Positions 9,373 through 16,660 of a stretch of 64,000 nucleotides of DNA are shown one piece after another. How positions within the stretch are numbered: the first letter of the stretch is position 1; each line of letters begins with the position of its first letter. A program made the position numbers and the translations under genes. The notes beneath the pieces were generated by a model. That model searched no databases. It was not told the DNA's origin and was given only the letters and a program-made list of their open reading frames with translations. The stretch is from Paenarthrobacter nicotinovorans (GTDB taxonomy: Bacteria; Actinomycetota; Actinomycetes; Actinomycetales; Micrococcaceae): contig NZ_CP089293.1 in assembly GCF_021919345.1 (NCBI RefSeq), positions 372,001 through 436,000 on the forward strand. Direction: 5' to 3'.

Positions 9373-9492
9373 GCAAATGTAGTAGAACTTATGGTGTACG
9401 TCACGTCCACGCCGAAGATGTCGTGGGCTTGACGGTCAACCGTTCACAACTCAATACACAACAGAGAACATCCACAAAGGGGTAGAAGTTCA

Positions 9493-9741
9493 ATGAAGGC
9501 ACGCGGAGCAGTCCTGTCCAGGCGAAACGCTCACTCGGCTACGGTTTCCGATTGGAAGACGCTGAAGGCCGGCGACACGGTGGAAGTGGTCAAGTACGCC
9601 CACGTCATCGCAGCCGGTCGGGTTGAGGAGGTTTCCAGCAGCGGAAACGTTGTGTGGCTTGAGCACTCAGGGCCCGGCGTCACCGAAGAGGGCAAGGAAT
9701 TGTTCATGAAGTCCGACGGCGTCACTCTCCGCCGGGCGTAG
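9493..9741 (+). CDS. Small conserved-looking protein of unknown function (82 aa)
   Basis: Not recognised. The protein is 82 residues with no signal peptide or membrane segment. Its centre (DWKTLKAGDTVEVVKYAHVI, then GRVEEVSSSGNVVWLEH) alternates hydrophobic and polar residues like a small beta-barrel. It has its own 197-bp upstream region and is followed directly by a strong terminator, so it looks like a real single-gene unit. It sits between hutH and the IS30 copy. Confidence 0.65.
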   Translation: MKARGAVLSRRNAHSATVSDWKTLKAGDTVEVVKYAHVIAAGRVEEVSSSGNVVWLEHSGPGVTEEGKELFMKSDGVTLRRA

Positions 9742-9750
9742 CTTAAACAG

Positions 9751-9811
9751 AAACCGGGGCTCGTCCCCTTCCGCGGGTAGTAGATGCGGAAGGGGACGGG
9801 CCCCGGTTTTT
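9751..9811 (+). terminator. Strong intrinsic terminator
   Basis: A long GC-rich inverted repeat starts AAACCGGGGC and pairs CGTCCCCTTCCGC with GCGGAAGGGGACG, then GCCCCGGTTTTT. The final T-run on the plus strand and the A-run on the other side suggest it works in both directions, serving the 82-aa gene and the convergent gene at 9847. Confidence 0.85.
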
Positions 9812-9846
9812 GGCGTCGCTGCCAGTGATGCCGTCAGGGGTGGCAA

Positions 9847-10068
9847 TCAGGCAGCGAGTACTTCGTGGGTCTGACCGAAGGGAACGGATTCGTCCAGCGC
9901 CACGGTGTAGGTGCCGGGCTCGTGCCTGGTCACCAGAATGCCGCAGTTGGCGTCTGCCGCTGCGTTCTTGATCAATGCATCCACGGCCTGCTCGAGTCCG
10001 TCGTGGATTTCGTCCGCCCTGGAAAAGGACAGGCGGATTTCGCGTTCTGCAGTCATTGCAGGGGTCAT
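9847..10068 (-). CDS. Small hypothetical protein (73 aa)
   Basis: Not recognised. A 73-residue acidic protein starting MTPAMTAEREIRLSFSRADE, with an amphipathic helix (IHDGLEQAVDALIKNAAAD) followed by strand-like GILVTRHEPGTYTVALDE. The ATG at 10068 is preceded by GGAGG at 7-nt spacing, which decides this start over the longer frame. Located between the shared terminator and the left tip of the IS30 copy. Confidence 0.65.
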   Translation of the reverse strand: MTPAMTAEREIRLSFSRADEIHDGLEQAVDALIKNAAADANCGILVTRHEPGTYTVALDESVPFGQTHEVLAA

Positions 10069-10186
10069 TTGGGGGCCTCCTATTACTTGCCGCATGCGAG
10101 GGCGACCCATCAATCATAGTCGGAGCTTGCCGATTATTTGTAAGATGACTGGCAACGGAGTGACCCGGGTCTCAGGCGTGCCGAGG

Positions 10187-11501
10187 TGGCAGTTAATGCC
10201 AATGTTTGGACGGCAAAGTCATAGGGTCGTTGCAACGCTCTGATTGATGGAGCGTTTTATGGTCAAGTTGTTCCCCAAGGCTGCGCGTACTGAGTTTCTT
10301 GATTTGGTGTGTGCGGGGATGCCTGTTCGTACTGCTGCCCGGCGTGTCGGGGCGGTGCACGCTACCGGGCACAATTGGTGGGTTCAGTCTGGCCTAATGA
10401 TGACCGTGAACCGGGGTGCTACCGGAGGTCTTGCCGATCCTGCTCCTTCAGTCGGGGGCCCTGGCCGTGCGTTGGGTCTGGAAGAGCGAGGCATGATCCA
10501 GATGGGTGTGCGGATGGGCCTCAGTTACGCGAAGATCGGCGCATTGATCGGGCGGGATAAGTCCGTAGTTTGGCGGGAGGTCAAACGCCACACGAGCGCG
10601 GACGGGAAGTACTACGCCTCGGTCGCTCACGCCAAAGCGCATCAGGACAGGCGCCGTCCCAAACCCTTCAGGCTGGCCAAGGACGAGGGTTTGTGCCGGC
10701 TGGTCGGCGTCTGGATGGATGACGGGTGGAGTCCGAAGCTGATCTCCTCGATGTTGGCGTATTACTTCGGTGACGATCAGACTATGCAGGTGAGCCACGA
10801 GACGATCTACCAGGCCCTTTACGTCCAAACCCGCGGGAACCTGCGGGCGGACCTGGCCGAAAAGCTCAGCCTGAAACGCAAACAACGCATCCCCCACGGC
10901 ACTGACCGGCGCGCCAACAGCCCCTATAAAGAGGCCTTCAAGATCAGCCAACGTCCCGCCGAGGTCCAGGACCGGGCAGTGCCCGGGCATTGGGAAGGTG
11001 ACCTCATCATCGGCGCCAACGGGACAGCGATCGGAACCTTGGTGGAACGCTCAACCCGGTTCACGATCCTGCTGCACCTGCCAGGGGACCACACCGCGGA
11101 AACCGTTGCCGCCGCGATGATCCGGGAGATGGCCTCCCTCCCGGATCACCTGCGCCGGTCGATCACCTGGGACCGCGGCACCGAGCTGGCCGACTACGCA
11201 AAAATCCAGACCGCTCTCGATACGACGATGTACTTCTGCGACCCGCACTCGCCCTGGCAGCGCGGCACCAACGAAAACACCAACCGGCTCCTGCGGTTCT
11301 GGTTCGAGAAAGGCACTGACTTTTCAGTGCACACCCCCGAGGACATCCGCCTGGTCGCAGCGAAACTCAACCGCCGCCCCAGACCAACACTGAACCTCGA
11401 GACCCCAGCCAACCGGCTAAACCAGCTGCTACAAGCGGCCTAACCCCCAGCGTTGCTCCCACCAATTGACTTTGCCGACAAAACACCCGCATTAACTGCC
11501 A
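10187..11501 (+). mobile_element. IS30-family insertion sequence, copy 2 (complete, 1315 bp)
   Basis: The ends are imperfect 35-bp inverted repeats at 10187-10221 and 11467-11501, matching at 30 of 35 positions; both begin TGGCAGTTAATGC and end CGGCAAAGTCA. One transposase gene fills the interior. No 2-3 bp target duplication is evident (left flank ends GAGG, right flank begins ATTC), which could mean rearrangement after insertion. The right tip is 28 bp from the 3' end of tRNA-Cys. A second copy in inverted orientation lies at 1-597. Confidence 0.93.
10247..11443 (+). CDS. IS30-family transposase
   Basis: A 398-residue DDE transposase. Residues ~76-115 contain the helix-turn-helix of the IS30 class (GLSYAKIGALIGRDKSVVWREV). 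The catalytic core follows the IS30 pattern: Asp252 in GHWEGDLIIG, Asp309 in ITWDRGTELADY and Glu343 in SPWQRGTNENTN. All three residues are present and the frame is uninterrupted, so the enzyme should be active. Starts at TTG 10244, ATG 10247 or ATG 10259 are all possible; the first ATG is used here. Transcription runs outward relative to the hut block. Confidence 0.95.
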   Translation: MERFMVKLFPKAARTEFLDLVCAGMPVRTAARRVGAVHATGHNWWVQSGLMMTVNRGATGGLADPAPSVGGPGRALGLEERGMIQMGVRMGLSYAKIGALIGRDKSVVWREVKRHTSADGKYYASVAHAKAHQDRRRPKPFRLAKDEGLCRLVGVWMDDGWSPKLISSMLAYYFGDDQTMQVSHETIYQALYVQTRGNLRADLAEKLSLKRKQRIPHGTDRRANSPYKEAFKISQRPAEVQDRAVPGHWEGDLIIGANGTAIGTLVERSTRFTILLHLPGDHTAETVAAAMIREMASLPDHLRRSITWDRGTELADYAKIQTALDTTMYFCDPHSPWQRGTNENTNRLLRFWFEKGTDFSVHTPEDIRLVAAKLNRRPRPTLNLETPANRLNQLLQAA

Positions 11502-11528
11502 ATTCGGAGGACGATCGCCGGGACCGAT

Positions 11529-11602
11529 TGGACGTGGTGGCGGGATTCGAACCCGCGTACGCTGCTTTGCAGGCAGCTCCCTGGCCTCTTGGGTACACCA
11601 CG
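11529..11602 (-). tRNA. tRNA-Cys (GCA)
   Basis: A cloverleaf on the minus strand: acceptor CGTGGTG pairs with CACCACG, the anticodon stem GCTGC/GCAGC holds loop CTGCAAA (anticodon GCA), and the T-arm is GCGGG-TTCGAAT-CCCGC. The discriminator base is T at 11532, followed by an encoded CCA (11531-11529). The IS30 right tip lies just downstream. Confidence 0.95.
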
Positions 11603-11653
11603 TGCAGTCGACACTAGGTGCGTGGGTCAGGGGCTTACAACATTCGTTGCGCA

Positions 11654-11693
11654 GGCTTTCGCAGGGCTACGCGGGCTTTCGCGCGGCTACGCA
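11654..11693. repeat. Two tandem 20-bp imperfect repeats
   Basis: GGCTTTCGCAGGGCTACGCG (11654-11673) is followed at once by GGCTTTCGCGCGGCTACGCA (11674-11693), 17 of 20 identical. It overlaps the 3' end of the membrane-protein gene that stops at 11687 and is probably a local duplication. Confidence 0.6.
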
Positions 11694-12154
11694 GTATTGC
11701 CCTTGGTTGCCGTCAATGACACGCGTTTGAGTAGTCCTGTGACCCCGGCAGCAACCATGAGAGTCAGGATGGCTGCGGCCATGTGCGTATAGAGCATGAT
11801 GTGTGGCGAACCACCGCTGAAGCCAGCCGCTGCCGGCGGATCACCTGGACCTGGTGCGGCGCTGTGGAGGTGCTCCACCCATCCACTCCCGGGGTAGTAA
11901 CCGCCGAATGCAGCGAACCCAAAGTGCAGCAGTTGCTGCGCCACACCTGACACCAGCAGCAGGATCAATGGCCCTTGGACCCAGCGGGCCAGGAGTTGGG
12001 CCCCCAGGCAGCACAGTGCGGCGAAGCCAAGCAGAACGGGAAGGGCCGGAGCGCTGCCGCCCGCCGTCAGGTGCGCCGCCAGTCCCAGGCCGACGGCCAG
12101 CAGCCCGGAGACCCAGGCCCACTTGTCCTGCACAGGAACTGCGCGCATCGCCAT
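11687..12154 (-). CDS. Small integral membrane protein (about 155 aa)
   Basis: Function not recognised. Hydropathy suggests four membrane helices (WVSGLLAVGLGLAAHLTAG; LPVLLGFAALCCLGAQLLA; GPLILLLVSGVAQQLLHFGF; MAAAILTLMVAAGVTGLL). A loop between helices 3 and 4 has His residues (HLHSAAPGPG, PHIMLYTHM) that could bind a metal, which is speculative. ATG at 12154 has GGAGG five bases upstream; in-frame starts at 12166 (GTG) and 12148 are alternatives. Confidence 0.7.
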   Translation of the reverse strand: MAMRAVPVQDKWAWVSGLLAVGLGLAAHLTAGGSAPALPVLLGFAALCCLGAQLLARWVQGPLILLLVSGVAQQLLHFGFAAFGGYYPGSGWVEHLHSAAPGPGDPPAAAGFSGGSPHIMLYTHMAAAILTLMVAAGVTGLLKRVSLTATKGNTA

Positions 12155-12208
12155 CCTTCCCTCCACACAGGCTAAGCGGCGAAGGCCGGAGGGAAAAGGG
12201 GCGGGCGA

Positions 12209-13156
12209 CTATCCCAGGAGCGTGTTCACCAAACGTGCTGCAACTTTCGCAGTCCGGGAATCAACGTCGAATTCCGGATTCAGTTCGGCGACATCAACGT
12301 GCAGCAACTTCCCGCTGGCGGCAACCTGCCGGCAAACCGCGCTGATCACGGGCAGCGGGACGCCATAGGCCGCAGGAGCGCTCACCCCGGGTGCCACCGA
12401 GGCCGGCATCACGTCGAGGTCGATCGTGAGGTACAGGACATCCACGCCAGCCAGGAAATCCGCTACAAAAACCTCCACGGCTTCCGGTGAGCATTGCTCG
12501 TCCAGCAGATACTTCACGCCGAGGCGTTGCGCCGTGTCAAAAAGGGTCCGGGTATTGTTCGGCTCGGAAATTCCGACGACGGCGTACTGCAGTTCGCGTC
12601 CGGCGGCGGCCTCCGCCCGGGCCATCTGAAGGAACGGCGTGCCCGAGCTCGGTGTGGGCTCATCCCTTAGGTCAAAGTGGGCATCAAGATTCAGCACACC
12701 CAGCCGCTTGCCCTGGACCACGTCCGAGCCGGCGACGCCCAAGTAGCTGGCAAACGCGGTCTCGTGGCCTCCGCCCAGCACCACGGTGAGGTTACCGGCG
12801 TCGAGCAATCCCGAGATGGCATGGCCGGCGCGCTCCTGGCCCGCTTCCAGCGAGTCGCCCTCCACAACCACATCGCCGGCGTCGAACACGTCCCGTTCCA
12901 GGTGGTAAGCCAGCGGTCCCAGTACCGAACGGATGGCGGCCGGCGCCGCGGCGGCACCCGTGCGGCCCTTGTTGCGTCGAACGCCGGCGTCACTGCAGAA
13001 CCCAAGCACGACGGCGGGACGCGAGGCGGTGCTGGCCGTTGCGGGCGTGTGCGGGGTGACGGCCTGCCACCAGCGGCGGTGCGCAACGCCGTCGCCGTCG
13101 AAACGGCCGGTCCACGGGGCGGGGCTGACATCTACAATTACGGCGCGTGTTTCCAT
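12209..13156 (-). CDS. hutG: Formimidoylglutamase (arginase/ureohydrolase family)
   Basis: A 315-residue enzyme that would hydrolyse N-formimidoyl-glutamate to glutamate and formamide, the last hut step. The binuclear Mn site is visible: GGGHETA, LNLDAHFDLR (Asp-x-His-x-x-x-Asp type) and TIDLDVMPAS. Assignment as formimidoylglutamase rather than agmatinase or arginase rests on the hut context and the upstream operator-like site at 13210-13227. The gene is separated from hutUH by the IS30 copy, tRNA-Cys and a membrane-protein gene. hutI is not in the window. Confidence 0.88.
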   Translation of the reverse strand: METRAVIVDVSPAPWTGRFDGDGVAHRRWWQAVTPHTPATASTASRPAVVLGFCSDAGVRRNKGRTGAAAAPAAIRSVLGPLAYHLERDVFDAGDVVVEGDSLEAGQERAGHAISGLLDAGNLTVVLGGGHETAFASYLGVAGSDVVQGKRLGVLNLDAHFDLRDEPTPSSGTPFLQMARAEAAAGRELQYAVVGISEPNNTRTLFDTAQRLGVKYLLDEQCSPEAVEVFVADFLAGVDVLYLTIDLDVMPASVAPGVSAPAAYGVPLPVISAVCRQVAASGKLLHVDVAELNPEFDVDSRTAKVAARLVNTLLG

Positions 13157-13168
13157 GCTTTAAGCAGA

Positions 13169-13207
13169 CCGGACCCGGACTGCCAATACCAGCAGTTCCG
13201 GGTCCGG
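13169..13207. terminator. Strong hairpin between the NCS2 permease and hutG
   Basis: CCGGACCCGGA (13169-13179) pairs perfectly with TCCGGGTCCGG (13197-13207), extended by CTG/CAG. Reading leftward it follows the permease stop, so it probably terminates that gene. It would also fall in the hutG leader if hutG transcription starts upstream of it. Confidence 0.6.
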
Positions 13208-13209
13208 GG

Positions 13210-13227
13210 TGTCTGAAATACCGGAAT
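13210..13227. promoter_or_regulatory. Degenerate hut operator upstream of hutG
   Basis: TGTCTGAAATACCGGAAT matches the site at 4399 at 13 of 18 positions, including TGTC and ATACCGGA. It lies 53 bp upstream of the hutG ATG and just past the permease stop codon. Confidence 0.5.
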
Positions 13228-13229
13228 GC

Positions 13230-14672
13230 CTACTTGACGCCCAGGAGTTCCTCAACGGTTCCGATGCCGAAGAAGAGCAGGAACGCAGCGGCCACAGCCC
13301 ACATCAAGGGGTGGACTTCGCGGGCGCGGCCCTGGAAGGTGCGGATCAGCACGAACGAGATGAACCCGGCACCCAGGCCGTTGGCGATGGAGTACGTGAA
13401 CGGCATCAAGGCGATGGTCAGGAACGCGGGAATCCCGACTCCCCAGTCCTGCCAGTCGATCTTCCCCACCTGGGACACCATCATGAAGCCCACAACCACC
13501 AGCGCGGGGGCCACGGCTTCGAACGGCACCAGGTTGATCAGCGGTGTGAAGAACATGGCAATAAGGAAGAGAACGCCGGTCACGATCGACGCCAGGCCGG
13601 TGCGGGCACCCTCGCCGATGCCCGCACCGGATTCAACGAAGATCTGGTTGGAGGAAACCGAGGCCCCGCCGCCGACGATGGCACCAAGGGCGTCCACCTG
13701 CAGCACGCGGTCCACGTTCGGGATGTTGCCGTCCTTGTCCACCGTTCCGGCCTCATTGGCCAGGCCCACCATGGTGCCCATGGCGTCGAAGAAGATGCTC
13801 AGCAGGATCACGAATGCCAGCAGCGCCGCGGCGATGAAGCCGAGGTGTTCGAAGGCCCCGAAGGGGTTGGCCTTGCCGATCAGGGAGAGGTCCGGAGCGC
13901 CCCACTCCGACAAAGTGGGGGCCACCAGGGACCAGCCACGGGGGTTGACGTTCTTGCCATCGAAGCTGGGGCCGATGTGGAGCGTGAATTCGAGGATCGC
14001 AGCCAGAGCGGTGGAGACCACGATGCCGATCAGGATGGCGCCTCGGACCTTGCGGACCACCAGGGCGATGGTCAGGATCAGACCGACGGCAAACACCAAA
14101 GTGGGCCAGCCCATGAGCTTCCCGTCAACACCGAGTCCCAGCGGAACCGTCGTGCCCGCAGCGTCCGGGATGCGCCGGACGAAACCGGCGTTCACCAGGC
14201 CGATCAGGGCAATGAACAAGCCGATGCCCACCACGATCGCCGTCTTCAACGCCTCCGGCACAGCCTTGAAAACCGCGGTGCGGAAGCCGGTGAGCACCAG
14301 GATGAGCATCGTGACGCCGGAGAGGACAACAAGGCCCATCATGTCGGGCCACGTCAGCTGCGGGTGCGAGGCCACGGTAACCGCGACGAACGCATTCACG
14401 CCCAGCCCGGTGGCCACAGCGAAGGGGTGCTTGGCCCAGGCGCCCATGAGGATGGTCAGGATGCCGGCGACGAACGCCGTGGTGGCTGCGACCGCGGTGA
14501 AGCCCAGGGAAGCTCCGCTGGAGTCTGCCCCCGAGAGGATCAGCGGGTTCAGCACAACGATGTAGCTCATGGCGAAGAATGTCGCGAAGCCGCCACGGAT
14601 TTCCCGTGAGTACGTGGAGCCACGTTCGGAAATCTTGAAATAGCGGTCCACTGCAGAACCTTGTTTAAGCAT
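13230..14672 (-). CDS. NCS2-family purine permease (AzgA/PbuG-like)
   Basis: A 480-residue membrane transporter with about 12-14 hydrophobic segments. The N-terminus (FKISERGSTYSREIRGGFATF, then SYIVVLNPLIL) is typical of the AzgA/PbuG branch that imports hypoxanthine, guanine or adenine by proton symport, rather than the uracil/xanthine branch. Mid-protein blocks include GLGVNAFVAVTV and GGGASVSSNQIFVESGAGIG. ATG at 14672 has GGAGA about 8 nt upstream. It may feed purines to nitrogen metabolism beside the hut genes; exact substrate unknown. Confidence 0.88.
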   Translation of the reverse strand: MLKQGSAVDRYFKISERGSTYSREIRGGFATFFAMSYIVVLNPLILSGADSSGASLGFTAVAATTAFVAGILTILMGAWAKHPFAVATGLGVNAFVAVTVASHPQLTWPDMMGLVVLSGVTMLILVLTGFRTAVFKAVPEALKTAIVVGIGLFIALIGLVNAGFVRRIPDAAGTTVPLGLGVDGKLMGWPTLVFAVGLILTIALVVRKVRGAILIGIVVSTALAAILEFTLHIGPSFDGKNVNPRGWSLVAPTLSEWGAPDLSLIGKANPFGAFEHLGFIAAALLAFVILLSIFFDAMGTMVGLANEAGTVDKDGNIPNVDRVLQVDALGAIVGGGASVSSNQIFVESGAGIGEGARTGLASIVTGVLFLIAMFFTPLINLVPFEAVAPALVVVGFMMVSQVGKIDWQDWGVGIPAFLTIALMPFTYSIANGLGAGFISFVLIRTFQGRAREVHPLMWAVAAAFLLFFGIGTVEELLGVK

Positions 14673-14786
14673 GAAGGTCTCCGGGTATTGGGGGGAGTGT
14701 GCTCTCAAATCCTATGCCGTTGAATGTGGGAGCTTCGGACCATTCCCCTAGTCTGTAAGGAAGCCAACACTAGGAGAAACCGCCCC

Positions 14787-15419
14787 ATGCGTACCATCCG
14801 CCCGCTTCTGGCCGCCGTCGTCGCCGCCCTTGCCCTCGCGTCTGCCCTGCTGTTTTCCGCGGCTCCGGCGTCCGCGCACGACGTCGCGGAATCCACAGCG
14901 CCGGCGAACGGTGCAACCGTGGCTGAAGTGCCGGCGTCGGTCTCCATTACGTTCAACAACCGGCCGCTGGCCATCGGATCGGGCGTCTCCGTAACCTCAG
15001 GCGGCGAGAACTGGGCAGACGGGCCGGTCGAGATCATCGACAGCCAGGCCGTGCAGAAGCTCCGGGCCGGCGCGCCGGCGGGGGAGTACACGGTGGTGTG
15101 GCGCGTTGTCAGCTCCGATTCGCACCCCATTGAGGGCACCTTCAAGTTCACGGCCACAGCGGGAAGCACGACGGCGGCAAGCGGCTCGGCGGCACCTTCG
15201 GCGTCCGCTTCGGCCACCTCGGGAACGGTGCCGTCCGCGGGTACGGCGCCTCCGGGAACAGCCAGCAGTTCGCCCGCGGCAGATGCGTCCCAGCCATTCC
15301 CCTGGAGCATTGTTGTCATTGCGGTTGTTGCGGTTGCGCTCGTGATCTTCCTCGCCGTTACAGCCCGCAGGAAACTTGCCGGATCGGACGACGAAAACCG
15401 CCCGGAAGCCGCAGAATAG
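14787..15419 (+). CDS. Secreted CopC-domain protein with C-terminal membrane anchor
   Basis: A 210-residue exported protein. The signal peptide (~1-33) ends PASAHD, placing a His at the mature N-terminus, as in CopC copper-binding proteins where that His is a Cu(II) ligand. The CopC beta-sandwich covers residues ~33-130 (AHDVAESTAPANGATV, VSITFNNRPL, VVSSDSHPIEGTFKF). A Ser/Ala/Pro-rich stalk and one membrane helix (WSIVVIAVVAVALVIFLAV) follow. AGGAGA precedes ATG 14787. A periplasmic-side copper-binding role is likely from the family; no CopD partner is adjacent. Confidence 0.85.
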   Translation: MRTIRPLLAAVVAALALASALLFSAAPASAHDVAESTAPANGATVAEVPASVSITFNNRPLAIGSGVSVTSGGENWADGPVEIIDSQAVQKLRAGAPAGEYTVVWRVVSSDSHPIEGTFKFTATAGSTTAASGSAAPSASASATSGTVPSAGTAPPGTASSSPAADASQPFPWSIVVIAVVAVALVIFLAVTARRKLAGSDDENRPEAAE

Positions 15420-15599
15420 CGGGCTTTTCTACGTAGCTGCGAATATCTCGGTTCGGTTACCGCGACACGCCAAAGCCGCAGTCCTCGTTACTTAAATGTG
15501 ACTTCGACGGGATCATCGCGTACGGTAGTACCTGTGCCTGTTCCACGTAGCGGGCACTTCCGGCCTGATTGCCTAGCTCTGCCGCAGTCCGGAATCCGT

Positions 15600-15757
15600 T
15601 CGCAGACAAACCTACGGCAGAGACGGGGAACCCATTTTGGGCCGCTTTCGAGCGTGCCTTGGGGTGAAGTCACGAAGCTTCCGCTGAACAGCGGGGGATA
15701 GTGGCCGGGTGACTCCCATCCGAATCCGACAGCTAACCTCGCAGGCATCGGGAGAGG
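15600..15757 (+). promoter_or_regulatory. c-di-AMP (ydaO/yuaA-type) riboswitch
   Basis: The leader of the NlpC/P60 gene contains the ydaO signature blocks in order: GGCAGAGACGGGGAACCCA, then TTGGGGTGAAGTCACG, then GGGTGACTCCCATCCGAATC, and CCGACAGCTAACCTCGCAGG close to the end. Actinobacterial ydaO switches typically precede cell-wall hydrolase genes and turn them off when c-di-AMP is high. The 5' boundary is approximate. The rest of the gap (15420-15599) shows only unassigned leader and promoter sequence. Confidence 0.88.
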
Positions 15758-15764
15758 CTCTTTC

Positions 15765-16556
15765 ATGTCTTCACGCATTCTTCGCGGCCGTCGTAAGGCG
15801 GACAGCGTACGTCCTAATCCGTTCATCTCCATCTCCAAGGCAGTTGCGAGCAACGCTTCCGGCGCTGGCCGCCAGGCAGCTGTTATCGCAGCAGCTTCCG
15901 GACTCGTTCTGACCGGCTCTGTCGCTGCACACGCTGCAGAGGCTCCGGTCCAGCGCGATGCCAGCCCCGCCACGGTCGCCGAGACCGCTTCCGAGGCCCC
16001 CACCAAGGTTGTTACCGCTCTTTCTACGGCTACCATCAACTTCGAGCGTCCGGCTGTTGCTTCCGTTGCAGCTCCGGTCATCGAAAAGCCGGCTCCTGTA
16101 GTTGAAGCCCCCGCTGCCAAGCCGGCTGCCGTTACCGCTGCCGCAGCTGCGGCTCCCGTAGCTGCCCAGGCTGCAGTTGCAGCTCCGGCCGCTGTTGCAC
16201 CTGCTGCTGCTCCTGTAGCTGCTGCTCCCGCTGCCGGCGGCGTCAACGCTGCCATGGTTGCCTCGGCTTACGCCCAGATCGGCATCATGCAGGACTGCAC
16301 CGCCATGGTTGAGCGGGCCCTCGGTTCCGCCGGCATTCCGGTTGGCGACCTCGCCCCCATGCAGTTCATGAACTACGGCAAGGTTGTCAGCGACCCGCAG
16401 CCGGGCGACATGATCGTCCAGTCCGGCCACGTCGCCATCTACATCGGCAACGGCCAGGCAATCAGCGGTGGAATCAACGGCAATCAGACGGGCATCCACC
16501 CGATCAGCTGGTTGACCGCTACTGGTCCCATCACGTACGTACGCGCTGGCGCATAA
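15765..16556 (+). CDS. Secreted NlpC/P60-type (C40-like) cell-wall peptidase
   Basis: A 263-residue exported protein: signal region ~1-58 (ending AAHAAEA), a long Ala/Pro/Val-rich linker (~60-158) suited to crossing the wall, and a C-terminal compact NlpC/P60 domain (~160-263). Cys178 (in QDCTAMVERALG) and His222 (in SGHVAIYIG) fit the catalytic dyad. The family cleaves peptidoglycan stem peptides. Control by the upstream c-di-AMP riboswitch ties it to growth and osmotic state. An intrinsic terminator follows. Confidence 0.88.
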   Translation: MSSRILRGRRKADSVRPNPFISISKAVASNASGAGRQAAVIAAASGLVLTGSVAAHAAEAPVQRDASPATVAETASEAPTKVVTALSTATINFERPAVASVAAPVIEKPAPVVEAPAAKPAAVTAAAAAAPVAAQAAVAAPAAVAPAAAPVAAAPAAGGVNAAMVASAYAQIGIMQDCTAMVERALGSAGIPVGDLAPMQFMNYGKVVSDPQPGDMIVQSGHVAIYIGNGQAISGGINGNQTGIHPISWLTATGPITYVRAGA

Positions 16557-16572
16557 GCCTCACGCTTCAACG

Positions 16573-16626
16573 CAAAGGCCGGTGTCTCCGAAGATCATCT
16601 TCGAGGACACCGGCCTTTGGCGTTTA
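16573..16626 (+). terminator. Intrinsic terminator after the NlpC/P60 gene
   Basis: AAAGGCCGGTGTC pairs with GACACCGGCCTTT around a loop that itself contains a small hairpin (GAAGATCATCTTC). It lies about 15 bp after the stop codon, with T-rich sequence on both strands. Confidence 0.85.
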
Positions 16627-16660
16627 AACTTCGTGTTGCGGCTGCCGTGAATGATGCCGG

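Noticed and set aside
10184..11504. Target-site duplication flanking the complete IS30 copy
   Set aside because: Left flank GAGG and right flank ATTC do not match at 2-4 bp with the tips as defined.
11654..11693. CRISPR-like repeat
   Set aside because: Only two adjacent imperfect 20-mers without spacers or cas genes; they overlap a gene's 3' end.
13147..14609. Two overlapping plus-strand frames of over 460 codons opposite the NCS2 permease
   Set aside because: Low-complexity antisense shadows in different frames over a confidently assigned membrane transporter.
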